32,158 nucleotides of DNA from an uncultured Kordiimonadaceae bacterium (lineage in GTDB: Bacteria > Pseudomonadota > Alphaproteobacteria > Sphingomonadales > Emcibacteraceae), in NCBI GenBank assembly GCA_937914685.1, contig CALDNY010000308.1:1-32158 (forward strand). Reading direction: 5' to 3'. Every line of letters starts with the position of its first letter. Position 1 is the first letter of the stretch. Below, piece by piece: positions 10,184 to 20,994 of this stretch. The notes below the pieces were generated by a model. It had not been told where the DNA came from, ran no database searches, and saw only the letters and a list, made by a program, of their open reading frames with translations. Made by a program: the position numbers and the translations under genes.

Positions 10184-11053
10184 ATGGCGAGTAAACTTTT
10201 AGAGATAAAATTTGCCCCTATGGTTTTAATAATATTACTTGGTTTAGCCATCGTTATAACCTCGGCTAGCTCGTCCTCAGCGCAATCGACAAAGGCTCGA
10301 CTTACGGCTATTGAAAAACAATTAAATGCTATTCAAAGGAAAGTTTTCAAACCAGGAAGCCGTTTTCAATCAGGCACTGATAATGACAATAATTCGCCCG
10401 TAGAGAGCTTTGATGGGGGTCAAGGGGCGCTGATCGGTGATATAAATATCAAAATTTCAGAACTAGAGACCCAAATCCGCATGCTGACCGGGCAATTGGA
10501 AGAAGCCATTTACAAGGTCGACACCATGACCCATAGATTAGAAAGTATGGAAAAAGACAATGAATTACGTTTTTCTGCTCTTGAAAAAGGAAGATTTGTA
10601 ACCTCGACAGATGCAAATTCAATGGGGGCAACCATGCCTTCTGCTTCATCTTCCACGCCTGTAGTTAAAGGGTCGGTAAAACAACAATATGATTATGCTT
10701 ATAGTCTGATTTCAAGCGGAAAATACACTGAGGCGGAATTAAAATTACTTGAATTTTTAAAAGACCATCCTAAAGACGCTCTTTCGGGCAATGCTCAATA
10801 TTGGCTTGGTCAAACTTATTATGCCAGAGAAAATTATTCGGAAGCCACCAGAATATTTTTGCAAGGCATGAGTAAATATCCAGAAAGTTCAAAAGCACCG
10901 GCCTTTTTATTAAAAGTTGGTATGTCTTTGAATTTCCTTGGTGAAAAACAAGAAGCTTGTGAAGTTTATCGTGAACTTGATGCCCGTTTTCCTGATAGCA
11001 CAGAAAATAAAAGAATGCGCCCGACCGAGGAAAGAAAAGCAGGATGCAGTTAA
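10184..11053 (+). CDS. cpoB: Tol-Pal associated TPR protein CpoB/YbgF
   Basis: Signal peptide, coiled coil, then VKQQYDYAYSLISSGKYTEAELKLLEFLKDHPKDALSGNAQYWLGQTYYARENYSEA TPR region; downstream of pal. Confidence 0.94.
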   Translation: MASKLLEIKFAPMVLIILLGLAIVITSASSSSAQSTKARLTAIEKQLNAIQRKVFKPGSRFQSGTDNDNNSPVESFDGGQGALIGDINIKISELETQIRMLTGQLEEAIYKVDTMTHRLESMEKDNELRFSALEKGRFVTSTDANSMGATMPSASSSTPVVKGSVKQQYDYAYSLISSGKYTEAELKLLEFLKDHPKDALSGNAQYWLGQTYYARENYSEATRIFLQGMSKYPESSKAPAFLLKVGMSLNFLGEKQEACEVYRELDARFPDSTENKRMRPTEERKAGCS

Positions 11054-12387
11054 AGGCGGATAAAAAAACGAAGACTTCCCTCTTAACGGCGACAGAATTT
11101 CATAACCTTATTACCGCCTTATACATGGGTGCCGTCGATCATATTGCCGTCGCCACTTCTGGTGGATGCGATAGTATGGCGCTTAGTTTATTATTAAAAA
11201 AATGGTGTGATGATCAAAATATTAAACTGACAGCCTTAAGTGTTGATCACGGCTTGCGTGATGGCTCCAAAGCTGAGGTTGATCAGGTTGCCATATGGAT
11301 GGCAGCACATAATATCAATCATAAAATTCTAAATTGGACAGGTGATAAACCAAACAGCAATATTCAGGGTGAGGCCCGAAAAGCACGGTATGGGCTTATG
11401 GGAAATTATTGTGCTGATCAAAATATCAAACATCTTTTTCTCGCTCACCACCAGCAAGACCAAGCGGAAACATTCTTGCTTAGGCTTTTTAGAGGAAGCG
11501 GTGTTGACGGCCTATCGGCCATGCAAAAAATAGCTGATTTTCCCTACCAAAACAGCACTAAAGATTATCCTAAAATATATCGTCCTTTGCTTGATGTTTC
11601 AAAAGAATACCTGCAGGAAATCATGAAAGAAGCGGGGCAGGCATGGATCGAAGACCCGAGTAATGAAGATCCCGTCTATAGCAGAATTAAGGTGAGGCAG
11701 CTTCTAAAATCGTCACAAATTGAGGGCTTAAATAGCCAGAGGCTTTCTGCTACGGCGACCCGGATGCGCCGTGTTCGCTCCTTATTAGATCAATTGAGCG
11801 AACAGGGAGAGTTAGATTATGTAAAATACCACGAATTTGGTTTTGCAGTTTTAAATTCAGATTTTGCGGATAATTTACATGAGGAAATTTCACTGCGCAT
11901 TTTGCGTGAAATTGTGAGAAAAATTAGCGCTGATCAGTATGGGCCACGTTTGACAAAACTGGAAACGCTCTATCAAAATCTAAAGAATAAGGATTTTAGC
12001 GGTCAAACCATATTAGGATCAATGGTTTTTAAAGCCAAAAATAATGACATTATTTTTGTACGTGAGATCAGTTTGATTGATGAGGTGAAAACCATTGCGG
12101 ATAAGCAGCAATATTTATGGGATAATAGATTTTTATTAAGTTTTGAACAATATTTCGGCACGGTCCGTAAGATTGATGACGAATGTTATGGAAAAATTAA
12201 GCAAGAGTTTCCAGATTTTAAAGAAAATTTAAAAGCATTATCAGATGATCATACAATACGAAATTGCCTTTTGTCGACCTTGCCTTGTCTGGTCTTAGAG
12301 GATGGAACAGTAAGGTTGCCTGATATTTTATGTGATAAAATTACCATGCCAGAATTATATGGATTTTCAGCAGTTCTTAATAAATAA
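11044..12387 (+). CDS. tilS: tRNA(Ile)-lysidine synthase TilS
   Basis: PP-loop SGGCDSMALSLLL, SVDHGLRDGSKAEVDQVAIW, LAHHQQDQAETFLLRLFRGSGVDGLSAM, WIEDPSNED; overlaps cpoB by 10 nt. Confidence 0.96.
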   Translation: MQLKADKKTKTSLLTATEFHNLITALYMGAVDHIAVATSGGCDSMALSLLLKKWCDDQNIKLTALSVDHGLRDGSKAEVDQVAIWMAAHNINHKILNWTGDKPNSNIQGEARKARYGLMGNYCADQNIKHLFLAHHQQDQAETFLLRLFRGSGVDGLSAMQKIADFPYQNSTKDYPKIYRPLLDVSKEYLQEIMKEAGQAWIEDPSNEDPVYSRIKVRQLLKSSQIEGLNSQRLSATATRMRRVRSLLDQLSEQGELDYVKYHEFGFAVLNSDFADNLHEEISLRILREIVRKISADQYGPRLTKLETLYQNLKNKDFSGQTILGSMVFKAKNNDIIFVREISLIDEVKTIADKQQYLWDNRFLLSFEQYFGTVRKIDDECYGKIKQEFPDFKENLKALSDDHTIRNCLLSTLPCLVLEDGTVRLPDILCDKITMPELYGFSAVLNK

Positions 12388-12451
12388 TAGTGCATTATCA
12401 TCTGGTTTTGGGATAAAAAGAGTTATTTGTAGACTAAATATACGGTTTCAG

Positions 12452-12479
12452 CTTGTTTCTATGGAATTAGGCCCTATCT
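12452..12479 (+). promoter_or_regulatory. Candidate heat-shock (RpoH/sigma32) promoter of ftsH: CTTG-N17-CCTATCT
   Basis: CTTG at 12452-12455, 17-nt spacer, CCTATCT at 12473-12479; agrees with the alphaproteobacterial RpoH consensus CTTG-N17/18-CYTATNT(NNG) except the final G. Confidence 0.65.
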
Positions 12480-12535
12480 ATTGAATATGAAACATCTGAT
12501 TATAAAAAATTGAAAATCAATATTATTAAAAAGGT

Positions 12536-14461
12536 TTGAGCGTGGACAATATGAAACGTAATTTTGCATTCTGGGTTATTATATTAATTTTACTTCTTGC
12601 TTTCTTTAGTGCATTTCAAGGGCCGGGCGGATCAGAGAAACGTCAGGAAATTACCTATTCTGAATTTTTAGCAGGTGTTAATTCGGGTACTATTACCAGC
12701 GTTACCATTCAGGAAAATAATATCGCAGGTTTACTCGCTAATGGTCAAACCTTTCAAACTTACGCGCCTAATGATGCAACCCTTATTGACAAGCTAAATG
12801 CCAAGGGCGTTAATATTAATGCTAAACCCATTGATGATAGTCCTGTTATGAGCGCATTATTAAGCTGGTTGCCGATGGTTGTTCTTATAGGTATATGGAT
12901 ATTCTTCATGCGCCAAATGCAAGGCGGCAACGGTAAAGCAATGGGTTTTGGTAAGTCCAAAGCAAAATTACTTAATGAATTGACTACCCGTGTGACATTT
13001 GATGATGTGGCTGGCATTGAAGAAGCCAAGGAAGAATTAGAAGAAATTGTTGAGTTTTTAAAAGACCCCAGTAAATATCAACGCCTCGGCGCGGTTATTC
13101 CAAAAGGGGCTTTATTAACAGGACCTCCTGGTACTGGTAAAACTCTTCTGGCGCGCGCGGTTGCGGGTGAAGCAAATGTACCGTTCTTCTCCATTTCGGG
13201 GTCTGATTTTGTTGAAATGTTTGTCGGCGTTGGTGCAAGTCGAGTTCGTGATATGTTTGAACAAGGTAAAAACAACGCCCCTTGTATAATTTTTATTGAT
13301 GAAATTGACGCTGTTGGACGTCACCGTGGTGCTGGACTTGGCGGTGGTAATGATGAACGTGAGCAAACATTAAATCAATTGCTAGTGGAAATGGACGGTT
13401 TTGAAGCAAACGAAGGAATTATTCTTCTCGCGGCGACAAACCGCCCTGATGTTCTAGACCCGGCTCTTCTTCGCCCCGGTCGTTTTGACCGTCAAGTTGT
13501 GGTTTCAAATCCTGATATTCTGGGTCGTGAGAAAATTCTTAAAGTTCATATGAAAAAAGTTCCCCTCGCTGCAGATGTTGAACCACGGGTGATCGCTCGT
13601 GGTACGCCCGGATTTTCTGGTGCGGATATAGCGAACCTTGTCAACGAAGCCGCTTTATTAGCGGCACGAAAAGGTAAGCGTGTGGTTGCCATGGAAGACT
13701 TTGAACAATCTAAAGACAAGGTAATGATGGGGGCCGAGCGCCGTTCTATGGTTATGACAGAGGACGAACGTAAGCTTACGGCGTATCACGAGGGCGGTCA
13801 TGCTCTTGTTGCTCTTCATTGTCCTGCGTCTGATCCTATTCATAAAGCAACAATCATTCCACGTGGTCGTGCTTTGGGAATGGTTATGCGCCTTCCAGAG
13901 CATGATGCGTTATCCATGAGCCGTGAAAAAATGCACGCGGACTTGGCGGTTGCTATGGGTGGTCGTGTAGCAGAGGAGCTTATATTTGGTTATGATAAAG
14001 TGACCTCAGGGGCCTCTTCTGATATTTCATACGCCACAAAAATGGCCCGCGCTATGGTGACCAAATGGGGCATGAGCGATAAACTTGGTCCTTTAGAATA
14101 TGGTGAAAATCAACAAGAAATTTTCCTTGGTCACTCTGTTGCTCAAAGTCAGAATATATCGTCGGCAACCGCGAAAATTATAGACGAAGAAATTCGAAGT
14201 CTTGTTGATGTATCATATAAAAGAGCAACAAAAATTCTTAAAGATAATATTGATGATCTTCATAAACTTGGCAAAGGTTTGCTTGAATATGAAACCTTGA
14301 GCGGTAAAGAGATTAAAGATTTATTGGCTGGTAAAGATATTAAAAAAGATTTCAAGGACAAAACTAAGACAGACAATAAACCAACAGGGTCGGTTCCTTC
14401 CACCAAAAAATCAAAGCCAAAAGGTGATAATATCGGCTCTGACCCGATACCTGAAGGTTAA
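12536..14461 (+). CDS. ftsH: ATP-dependent zinc metalloprotease FtsH
   Basis: AAA module [21 protein letters not shown] region, HEGGH protease motif; start may be TTG 12536, GTG 12542 or ATG 12551. Confidence 0.98.
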   Translation: MSVDNMKRNFAFWVIILILLLAFFSAFQGPGGSEKRQEITYSEFLAGVNSGTITSVTIQENNIAGLLANGQTFQTYAPNDATLIDKLNAKGVNINAKPIDDSPVMSALLSWLPMVVLIGIWIFFMRQMQGGNGKAMGFGKSKAKLLNELTTRVTFDDVAGIEEAKEELEEIVEFLKDPSKYQRLGAVIPKGALLTGPPGTGKTLLARAVAGEANVPFFSISGSDFVEMFVGVGASRVRDMFEQGKNNAPCIIFIDEIDAVGRHRGAGLGGGNDEREQTLNQLLVEMDGFEANEGIILLAATNRPDVLDPALLRPGRFDRQVVVSNPDILGREKILKVHMKKVPLAADVEPRVIARGTPGFSGADIANLVNEAALLAARKGKRVVAMEDFEQSKDKVMMGAERRSMVMTEDERKLTAYHEGGHALVALHCPASDPIHKATIIPRGRALGMVMRLPEHDALSMSREKMHADLAVAMGGRVAEELIFGYDKVTSGASSDISYATKMARAMVTKWGMSDKLGPLEYGENQQEIFLGHSVAQSQNISSATAKIIDEEIRSLVDVSYKRATKILKDNIDDLHKLGKGLLEYETLSGKEIKDLLAGKDIKKDFKDKTKTDNKPTGSVPSTKKSKPKGDNIGSDPIPEG

Positions 14462-14472
14462 TTTATCGATCG

Positions 14473-15579
14473 ATGGATAATCAAGACGATACAAAATATT
14501 ATCTTCAGCCCTTGGGTTTTCTCAGGGGCTGTTGTGGTTCTGATGAAAATTTTATCAGGCTCGCCGGCACGGATCTTTATTTCAGCGCCCTTAAAATAAT
14601 CAGCCGCACTGACCGAAAAAAGATTAGTCAGGAAATTGTTGCGATTGATAAATTGCCAAGCTATTTAAAAAAATTATCTTCACATCACGCACAGATGATT
14701 AAAGCTATTCTTCAAAATATAAAACAAATCCGCCCCCCTTTACAAATGAATGATAGTTGGAAATTTGACTGGCAAAAACCACTAATTCAAGGTGTGCTCA
14801 ATATGACACCGGATAGTTTTTCAGATGGGGGAGAATTTAATGACCTTGAAAAATCTATTCTTCATGCACGTCAAATGATAAATGCAGGAGCATCGATCAT
14901 TGATATTGGGGGGGAAAGTACACGCCCGAACGCTGAAAAAATATCGACCCCGTTAGAAATATCACGGGTGCTTCCTGTTATTGTTGCTTTACAAGAAGAT
15001 CAAATTCCAATTTCCATAGATAGCCGCCACGGCGATGTAATGAAAGCGGCTATTGTTGCTGGGGCAAAGATCATTAATGATATTAGCGCCTTAAGTCATG
15101 ATCAAAGCAGCGTTGATGTGGTGGCACAAAGTGGCCTTGCTGTGGTGCTTATGCATGCGCAAGGTGATCCTCAAACAATGCAGGAAAACCCCCAATATGA
15201 TAATGTCGTACTTGATATCTATGATTATTTGCAAAGCCGCATTGAATTTTGTTTAAGTCGAGGAATTACTAAGGATAAGATTATTATTGATCCCGGTATT
15301 GGCTTTGGTAAATCCGTTGATCATAATTTGCAAATTTTAAATGCCCTTTCGCTTTTTCATGGTTTGGGGGTGCCTTTGCTAATCGGTGTATCTCGTAAAA
15401 GTTTTATAGGCAAAATTACTGATCAAGACATTCCTGCCACTAGGATTCAAGGCTCCATCGCAGCGGCGCAAATCTGCATAGATCAGGGCGCTCAAATAAT
15501 TAGGGTCCATGATGTTGAAGAAACCCAGCAGGCGCTTTCGGTTTGGCAAGCTATCGTTGAAAAGGTCGATTTCTTTTAA
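14473..15579 (+). CDS. folP: Dihydropteroate synthase with about 100-aa N-terminal extension
   Basis: GVLNMTPDSFSDGGEF, GASIIDIGGESTRPNAE, IDSRHGDVMKAA, DPGIGFGKSVDHNLQIL. Confidence 0.96.
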   Translation: MDNQDDTKYYLQPLGFLRGCCGSDENFIRLAGTDLYFSALKIISRTDRKKISQEIVAIDKLPSYLKKLSSHHAQMIKAILQNIKQIRPPLQMNDSWKFDWQKPLIQGVLNMTPDSFSDGGEFNDLEKSILHARQMINAGASIIDIGGESTRPNAEKISTPLEISRVLPVIVALQEDQIPISIDSRHGDVMKAAIVAGAKIINDISALSHDQSSVDVVAQSGLAVVLMHAQGDPQTMQENPQYDNVVLDIYDYLQSRIEFCLSRGITKDKIIIDPGIGFGKSVDHNLQILNALSLFHGLGVPLLIGVSRKSFIGKITDQDIPATRIQGSIAAAQICIDQGAQIIRVHDVEETQQALSVWQAIVEKVDFF

Positions 15580-15669
15580 TCTAAATTTGGTCATATTCAG
15601 CTTCTATTAACAAACTGGTGCTATGACTAATCTAAAGATTAATTTATTCCTTAATAAAAGAATTTTAAA

Positions 15670-17025
15670 ATGACAAGAAAATATTTTGGGACAGACGGTA
15701 TTCGCGGTAAAGCGAATGAGGGAAAGATGACAGCTGAGGTCGCCATGCGTGTTGGCATGGCAGCTGGCCGCCATTTTACACGGGGTGATCATCAACACCG
15801 GGTCGTGATTGGCAAAGATACACGTCTTTCTGGATATTTATTAGAACCCGCCCTCACATCTGGCTTTATTTCAATGGGCATGGATGTTGTCTTGCTTGGT
15901 CCGATGCCAACTCCCGCAGTTGCTATGTTGACCCGTTCTTTAAGGGCGGATCTTGGCGTTATGTTGTCAGCCTCTCATAATCCTTTTTATGATAATGGTA
16001 TTAAACTTTTTGGCCCAGACGGTAATAAACTGTCCGATGAAATTGAGCTGGAAATTGAAGCCAAAATGGACAATGGATATGACCAATATTTAGTGCCCTC
16101 TGAAAAATTAGGACGGGCTCAACGCCTTCATAATGCGGCAGGGCGTTATATTGAATTTGCAAAAAATACATTCCCAAAACATCTGCGACTTGATGGATTA
16201 AAAATTGTACTTGATTGTGCAAATGGTGCAGCCTACCGCACGGCACCAAGTGTTTTATGGGAACTAGGTGCAGAAGTTATTACCATTGGTATATCTCCAA
16301 ACGGCACTAATATTAATAATAACTGTGGCTCAACTCAACCTCAAGCCATGTGCGATAAGGTTATCGAGACCGGAGCTGATATTGGTATCGCGCTGGACGG
16401 TGACGCTGATCGTTTAATCATTTGTGACGAAAATGGTTCTATCATTGATGGTGATCAGGTCATGGCGACTATAGCGACTAATTGGCACGAGGAAGGTCGA
16501 CTTAAGGGTGATGCGTTAGTTGCTACCATTATGTCGAATTTGGGTCTTGAAAAACATATGGAAAGAATTGGTCTTAGATTAGAACGAACCAATGTTGGCG
16601 ACCGTTATGTGGTTGCAGCTATGCAGAAATTGGGTTGTAATTTAGGGGGCGAGCAATCAGGACATATCGTTATTAGCGATTTTAATACAACAGGAGACGG
16701 CTTGGTTGCTGCCTTGCAAGTGCTTGCCGTGTTGACTGAAAAAGGCCGCCCTGTGAGCAATTTGTTTAAATTATTTGAGCCTTACCCGCAAATTTTAAAG
16801 AATGTCAGATATAATGAAAATGTTGATCCGCTAAAAAATAGTCATGTAAAACAAGCCATTAATGACGGTGAAAATAGCCTAAATGGAAATGGTCGCGTTG
16901 TTATTAGAAAATCAGGAACCGAACCGTTAATCAGAGTGATGGTTGAAGGAAATGATGATAAATTGATTAGTAGCGTGACTGATGATATCGTTGCTAGCGT
17001 TGAAGCAACCGTACAAAGAGACTAG
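15670..17025 (+). CDS. glmM: Phosphoglucosamine mutase
   Basis: [71 protein letters not shown]. Confidence 0.98.
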   Translation: MTRKYFGTDGIRGKANEGKMTAEVAMRVGMAAGRHFTRGDHQHRVVIGKDTRLSGYLLEPALTSGFISMGMDVVLLGPMPTPAVAMLTRSLRADLGVMLSASHNPFYDNGIKLFGPDGNKLSDEIELEIEAKMDNGYDQYLVPSEKLGRAQRLHNAAGRYIEFAKNTFPKHLRLDGLKIVLDCANGAAYRTAPSVLWELGAEVITIGISPNGTNINNNCGSTQPQAMCDKVIETGADIGIALDGDADRLIICDENGSIIDGDQVMATIATNWHEEGRLKGDALVATIMSNLGLEKHMERIGLRLERTNVGDRYVVAAMQKLGCNLGGEQSGHIVISDFNTTGDGLVAALQVLAVLTEKGRPVSNLFKLFEPYPQILKNVRYNENVDPLKNSHVKQAINDGENSLNGNGRVVIRKSGTEPLIRVMVEGNDDKLISSVTDDIVASVEATVQRD

Positions 17026-17028
17026 TTT

Positions 17029-17823
17029 ATGAAAGGCAAGGTTCTCACCATAGCAGGATCTGATTCGAGCGGTGGTGCTGGAATTCAAGCTGATATTAAA
17101 ACCATTTCTGCTCTGGGCGGCTATGCCATGAGTACTATTACGGCCATTACGGTTCAAGATACCAATATGGTTAGTGACGTTTATCCGATCCCAGCCTATA
17201 TCGTAAAAGCACAAATCCTATCTGTCCTTAATGATATTGGCGTCGATGTTATTAAAACAGGCATGCTGATGTCGCCGGATATTATTTTGGCGGTAAGTGA
17301 AGTATTGTCAGACCATATTAAGCCGATCCCTTTGGTTGTTGACCCTGTAATGATGTCCACGAGCGGTCATATGCTTTTAAAACCTCATAGCGTTAATGTT
17401 TTAATATCAGAAATATTACCCAAAACCACCTTATTGACCCCGAATTTAGCAGAGGCCGCTAAGCTCACTCAAATGGAATTATTGTATAATATAGATGATA
17501 TGCGTAAAGCCGCAGATATACTCTTAAAAATGGGACCAAAGGCGGTTTTAATTAAAGGCGGACATTTAAAAGGTGACATTCTAACGGATTTACTGGTGAC
17601 ATCAAATTCTGAAAAAATCTTTTCTTCTCTTAGGGTTGCGGGCAAAGATAATCACGGAACAGGCTGCACATTAGCTTCGGCAATTGCGACGGGATTAGCC
17701 CAAGGCTTGCTTTTGGAACAGTCCATTTTTCGCGCTCATGACTATGTCCATAAAGCCTTGGAACAAGCCCCGGGCTATGGCAGTGGCTGTGGACCGATTA
17801 ATCACCTTGTAGAAATTGACTAA
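17029..17823 (+). CDS. thiD: Hydroxymethylpyrimidine/phosphomethylpyrimidine kinase
   Basis: TIAGSDSSGGAGIQADIKTISALGGYAMSTITAITVQDT, VDPVMMSTSGHMLL, GKDNHGTGCTLASAIATGLAQG. Confidence 0.96.
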   Translation: MKGKVLTIAGSDSSGGAGIQADIKTISALGGYAMSTITAITVQDTNMVSDVYPIPAYIVKAQILSVLNDIGVDVIKTGMLMSPDIILAVSEVLSDHIKPIPLVVDPVMMSTSGHMLLKPHSVNVLISEILPKTTLLTPNLAEAAKLTQMELLYNIDDMRKAADILLKMGPKAVLIKGGHLKGDILTDLLVTSNSEKIFSSLRVAGKDNHGTGCTLASAIATGLAQGLLLEQSIFRAHDYVHKALEQAPGYGSGCGPINHLVEID

Positions 17824-17909
17824 AAGCCCACTAGACTAAGCGGAAATTACTATATATTGTTGTTAAAATAAAAATATGTAGCACGTTAAAGTCTAAGGGA
17901 AATTTTATA

Positions 17910-20342
17910 ATGATCAATTTTAAAACTGCACTTATCGGTATATTTTCTGGTATATTATTCGTTACTTTTACTCATGCTCAGACCATTGAGCAAATCAATG
18001 ACAAATTTCGTCAATTGAGTGAAAGCCTGCCGACGGCAAATGCATATCGGAGTGCTTCTGGTGCGCCTGGCCATCAATATTGGCAACAACAGGCCGATTA
18101 TAAAATCGACGTAACCCTTGATGATGAAAAGCAAATATTAAAGGGCTCGGCCCACATTACCTATCATAACAATTCCCCCGACAGCCTTAAATATATCTGG
18201 ATGCAGATGGACCAAAATAGATTTGAAGGTAAATCTATGGACCAATTAAGCCGTACCAGGCCCCGCGATAGTAAAGGGATGTCGATGGACCGTTTTCGCA
18301 AACATGTTGATGAACAAGTGTTTGATGGTGGCTATAAAGTGACATCATTGATTGATAGTGGTGGAGCAGCGCTTTCTTCTACGGTTGTGGGGACGATGAT
18401 GCGTATTGATTTGCCATCGCCCTTACAAGCAGGTCAAAAAACAGAATTTACCATTAACTGGTGGTATAATATTCCCAATGCTAAAAAGTATAAATTATCA
18501 CGCCAAGGGTGGGAATATTTCCCCCGTGACCATAATATGATTTATGAAATTGCTCAATGGTACCCACGAGTTACAGCTTATTCTGATTATGAAGGTTGGC
18601 ATAATAAAGAATATCAGGGAAGTGGTGAATTTACCTTAGAATTTGGTAATTATGATGTGACCATAACGGCGCCTGCGGATCATATTGTGGCCTCTACCGG
18701 GGTTCTTCAAAATGATGCAGAAGTGCTAAGCCAAGATCAAAGAGATCGTTTAATTGAGGCACGCACTTCATCAGTGCCCATCTTCATTGTTACCCCTGAC
18801 GAGGCCATTGAAAATGAGAAGGATCGCTCTAAGGAGACAAAAACATGGCATTATAAAGCAGAAAATGTTCGTGATTTTGCTTTTGCCTCATCTCGTAAAT
18901 TTATATGGGATGCTATGGGTTATCGGATGAAAGAAAATGGTAAAACGGTTATGGCCATGTCTTATTATCCAATGGCGGGGCAACCGCTATGGACTGATAT
19001 TTCTACTCAAGCGATCATGCATACTATACAGGTTTATAATAAATACTCACTGACCTATCCTTACCCTGTGGCTCTTTCCATTAACGGCCCCATTGGTGGT
19101 ATGGAATATCCGATGATCTCTTTTAACGGAGCGCGTCCTACGACCCACGAAGATGGAACAAGAACATATGGTCGGCGAACAAAACATGGTCTTATTGGCG
19201 TGATCATTCATGAGGTCGGCCATAATTATTTCCCGATGGTCATTAATTCTGACGAACGTCAGTGGACTTGGATGGACGAAGGGATGAATACATTTGTCCA
19301 AAATCTAGCTCATCAAGAATGGAAAGATGATTATCCACTAGGTCGGATTGATCCTAGAAATATTACCGATTACATGACCAGTACTAACCAAGTTCCGATG
19401 ATGAGTAATGCAGAATCGGTCATTCAAAAAGGTAATAATGCCTACGCAAAACCGGCGACGGCCTTTAATATTCTGCGGGAAAGTATTTTAGGACGGGAAT
19501 TATTTGACTTTGCTTTTCGTGAATATGCCCAGCGTTGGAAATTTAAACGTCCGACCCCAGCTGATTTCTTCCGTACCATGGAAGACGCGAGCGGTGTTGA
19601 TCTAGATTGGTTCTGGCGTGGGTGGTTCTATACGACTGACCATGTTGATATTTCCCTCGATAATGTGCGTCATTTTACTATTGATACTCAAGACCCTGAA
19701 ATAGAAGAGGCGTTTAAGCGTAAGCAAGAAATGGCAAAAAGAACCCATCCAACTTATTTTCGTAATGGAGATTTGCCAAAACATATTGATGAGGTGCCAA
19801 GTATTCGTGATTTTTATAATGACAATGATGAATTTACCGTCACCACCTTACAGCGCAATAAATATAATGAATTAATCGCTGGATTAGAAGACTGGCAAGT
19901 GGCAATGCTTAAAGATGATAGTCATATTTATATGCTCGACTTTACCAATAAAGGGGGCCTTCTTATGCCGCTTTATGTGGAAATAGAATATAAAGACGGT
20001 ACAAAAGAAGAGCGACGATACCCGGCCGAGATCTGGAAACTTAATTATAATCAGGTCACTAAGATGATCGTCACGGATAAAGAAATAACGTCGGTCGTCC
20101 TTGATGCTAAATATGAAACCGCAGACACCGATATGGATAATAATTTTTATCCGCGGCGCATAAATCAATCGCGCTTTGAGCTTAAAAAAGAAGCCGAGAG
20201 TGATCGTCGTGATATGCTTAAAGAAAATGCAGAAGAAGCAAAATCTTTAGAAGAATATAAAAAAGAGAAAGAAAAGTTAGACGCAGAGAATAAGAAAAAA
20301 TCTGCCACTAATTTGAAGAAACTTCTGGAAGATTATAAATAG
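17910..20342 (+). CDS. Secreted M1-family metallopeptidase (gluzincin)
   Basis: Signal peptide; HEVGH-X18-E zinc site (HEVGHNYFPMVINSDERQWTWMDEG); GGMEYPM substrate motif; charged C-terminal tail. Confidence 0.93.
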   Translation: MINFKTALIGIFSGILFVTFTHAQTIEQINDKFRQLSESLPTANAYRSASGAPGHQYWQQQADYKIDVTLDDEKQILKGSAHITYHNNSPDSLKYIWMQMDQNRFEGKSMDQLSRTRPRDSKGMSMDRFRKHVDEQVFDGGYKVTSLIDSGGAALSSTVVGTMMRIDLPSPLQAGQKTEFTINWWYNIPNAKKYKLSRQGWEYFPRDHNMIYEIAQWYPRVTAYSDYEGWHNKEYQGSGEFTLEFGNYDVTITAPADHIVASTGVLQNDAEVLSQDQRDRLIEARTSSVPIFIVTPDEAIENEKDRSKETKTWHYKAENVRDFAFASSRKFIWDAMGYRMKENGKTVMAMSYYPMAGQPLWTDISTQAIMHTIQVYNKYSLTYPYPVALSINGPIGGMEYPMISFNGARPTTHEDGTRTYGRRTKHGLIGVIIHEVGHNYFPMVINSDERQWTWMDEGMNTFVQNLAHQEWKDDYPLGRIDPRNITDYMTSTNQVPMMSNAESVIQKGNNAYAKPATAFNILRESILGRELFDFAFREYAQRWKFKRPTPADFFRTMEDASGVDLDWFWRGWFYTTDHVDISLDNVRHFTIDTQDPEIEEAFKRKQEMAKRTHPTYFRNGDLPKHIDEVPSIRDFYNDNDEFTVTTLQRNKYNELIAGLEDWQVAMLKDDSHIYMLDFTNKGGLLMPLYVEIEYKDGTKEERRYPAEIWKLNYNQVTKMIVTDKEITSVVLDAKYETADTDMDNNFYPRRINQSRFELKKEAESDRRDMLKENAEEAKSLEEYKKEKEKLDAENKKKSATNLKKLLEDYK

Positions 20343-20875
20343 TGATACTTAGAAATTATATTAAATTTCTAATCATCTTATCGGCTTTGTGCGTGACTAA
20401 TGTTAGTTACGCACATCGCTTTTATGCGTCCTTTTCTCAAATTGAGATGCAACCAGCGAAAGGCACTATTGAGATCACTCATCGTCTTTTTACCCATGAT
20501 ATAGAAGACTTGCTGACCCGTTACCAAGGAACGACAGGTGAGTTAAAAGATCAGGTGATTGAGAAGTTCTTACAAGATTATATTATTGATGCCTTTGGCT
20601 TATACGACGTTGATGGTCAAATTATTCCCGTTAATTGGATCGGCATTGATGTGACATTAGATGATATTTATATCTATCAAGAGGCCCTTCTTAAAGAAGG
20701 GCAACAGTCCCTTATCATTGCGGACCGGATTTTAATGGATATTTTTGAGGATCAAAGTAACACGGTAAATCTTAAACGTGACAGCAAGGTTAAGAGTTAC
20801 ACTTTTAATGACGATACTGTGCTTTATAAATTTGACTTCAATGGTTCTTCGGGTGTGGTAACACCAAGTAAATAA
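20342..20875 (+). CDS. Small exported DUF6702-like protein
   Basis: GTG start overlapping peptidase stop (TAGTG); signal peptide; HRFYASFSQIEMQPAKGTIEITHRLFTHDIEDLL. Family assignment from memory. Confidence 0.7.
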   Translation: MILRNYIKFLIILSALCVTNVSYAHRFYASFSQIEMQPAKGTIEITHRLFTHDIEDLLTRYQGTTGELKDQVIEKFLQDYIIDAFGLYDVDGQIIPVNWIGIDVTLDDIYIYQEALLKEGQQSLIIADRILMDIFEDQSNTVNLKRDSKVKSYTFNDDTVLYKFDFNGSSGVVTPSK

Positions 20876-20903
20876 ACCATTTTAATTTTTTTAATTCTCT
20901 TGA

Positions 20904-20931
20904 TTGACTTTCGAGAGAACCTCTTTATATT
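20904..20931 (+). promoter_or_regulatory. Candidate sigma70 promoter of serC (TTGACT-N16-TATATT)
   Basis: TTGACT at 20904-20909, TATATT at 20926-20931; predicted start just before the structured leader. Confidence 0.7.
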
Positions 20932-20937
20932 CCGCTG

Positions 20938-20986
20938 TGGGCTAACCCTCCCCAACGAGGGTCAGCTATTCTGGAAGGAATAGGAG
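20938..20986 (+). ncRNA. serC-motif-like structured leader RNA upstream of serC
   Basis: Hairpin 1: GCT(a)ACCCTC-cccaac-GAGGGT(c)AGC (20941-20966); hairpin 2: TATTC-tggaag-GAATA (20967-20982) abutting SD GGAG; located directly upstream of serC in an alphaproteobacterium. Confidence 0.78.
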
Positions 20987-20994
20987 AAACAATT

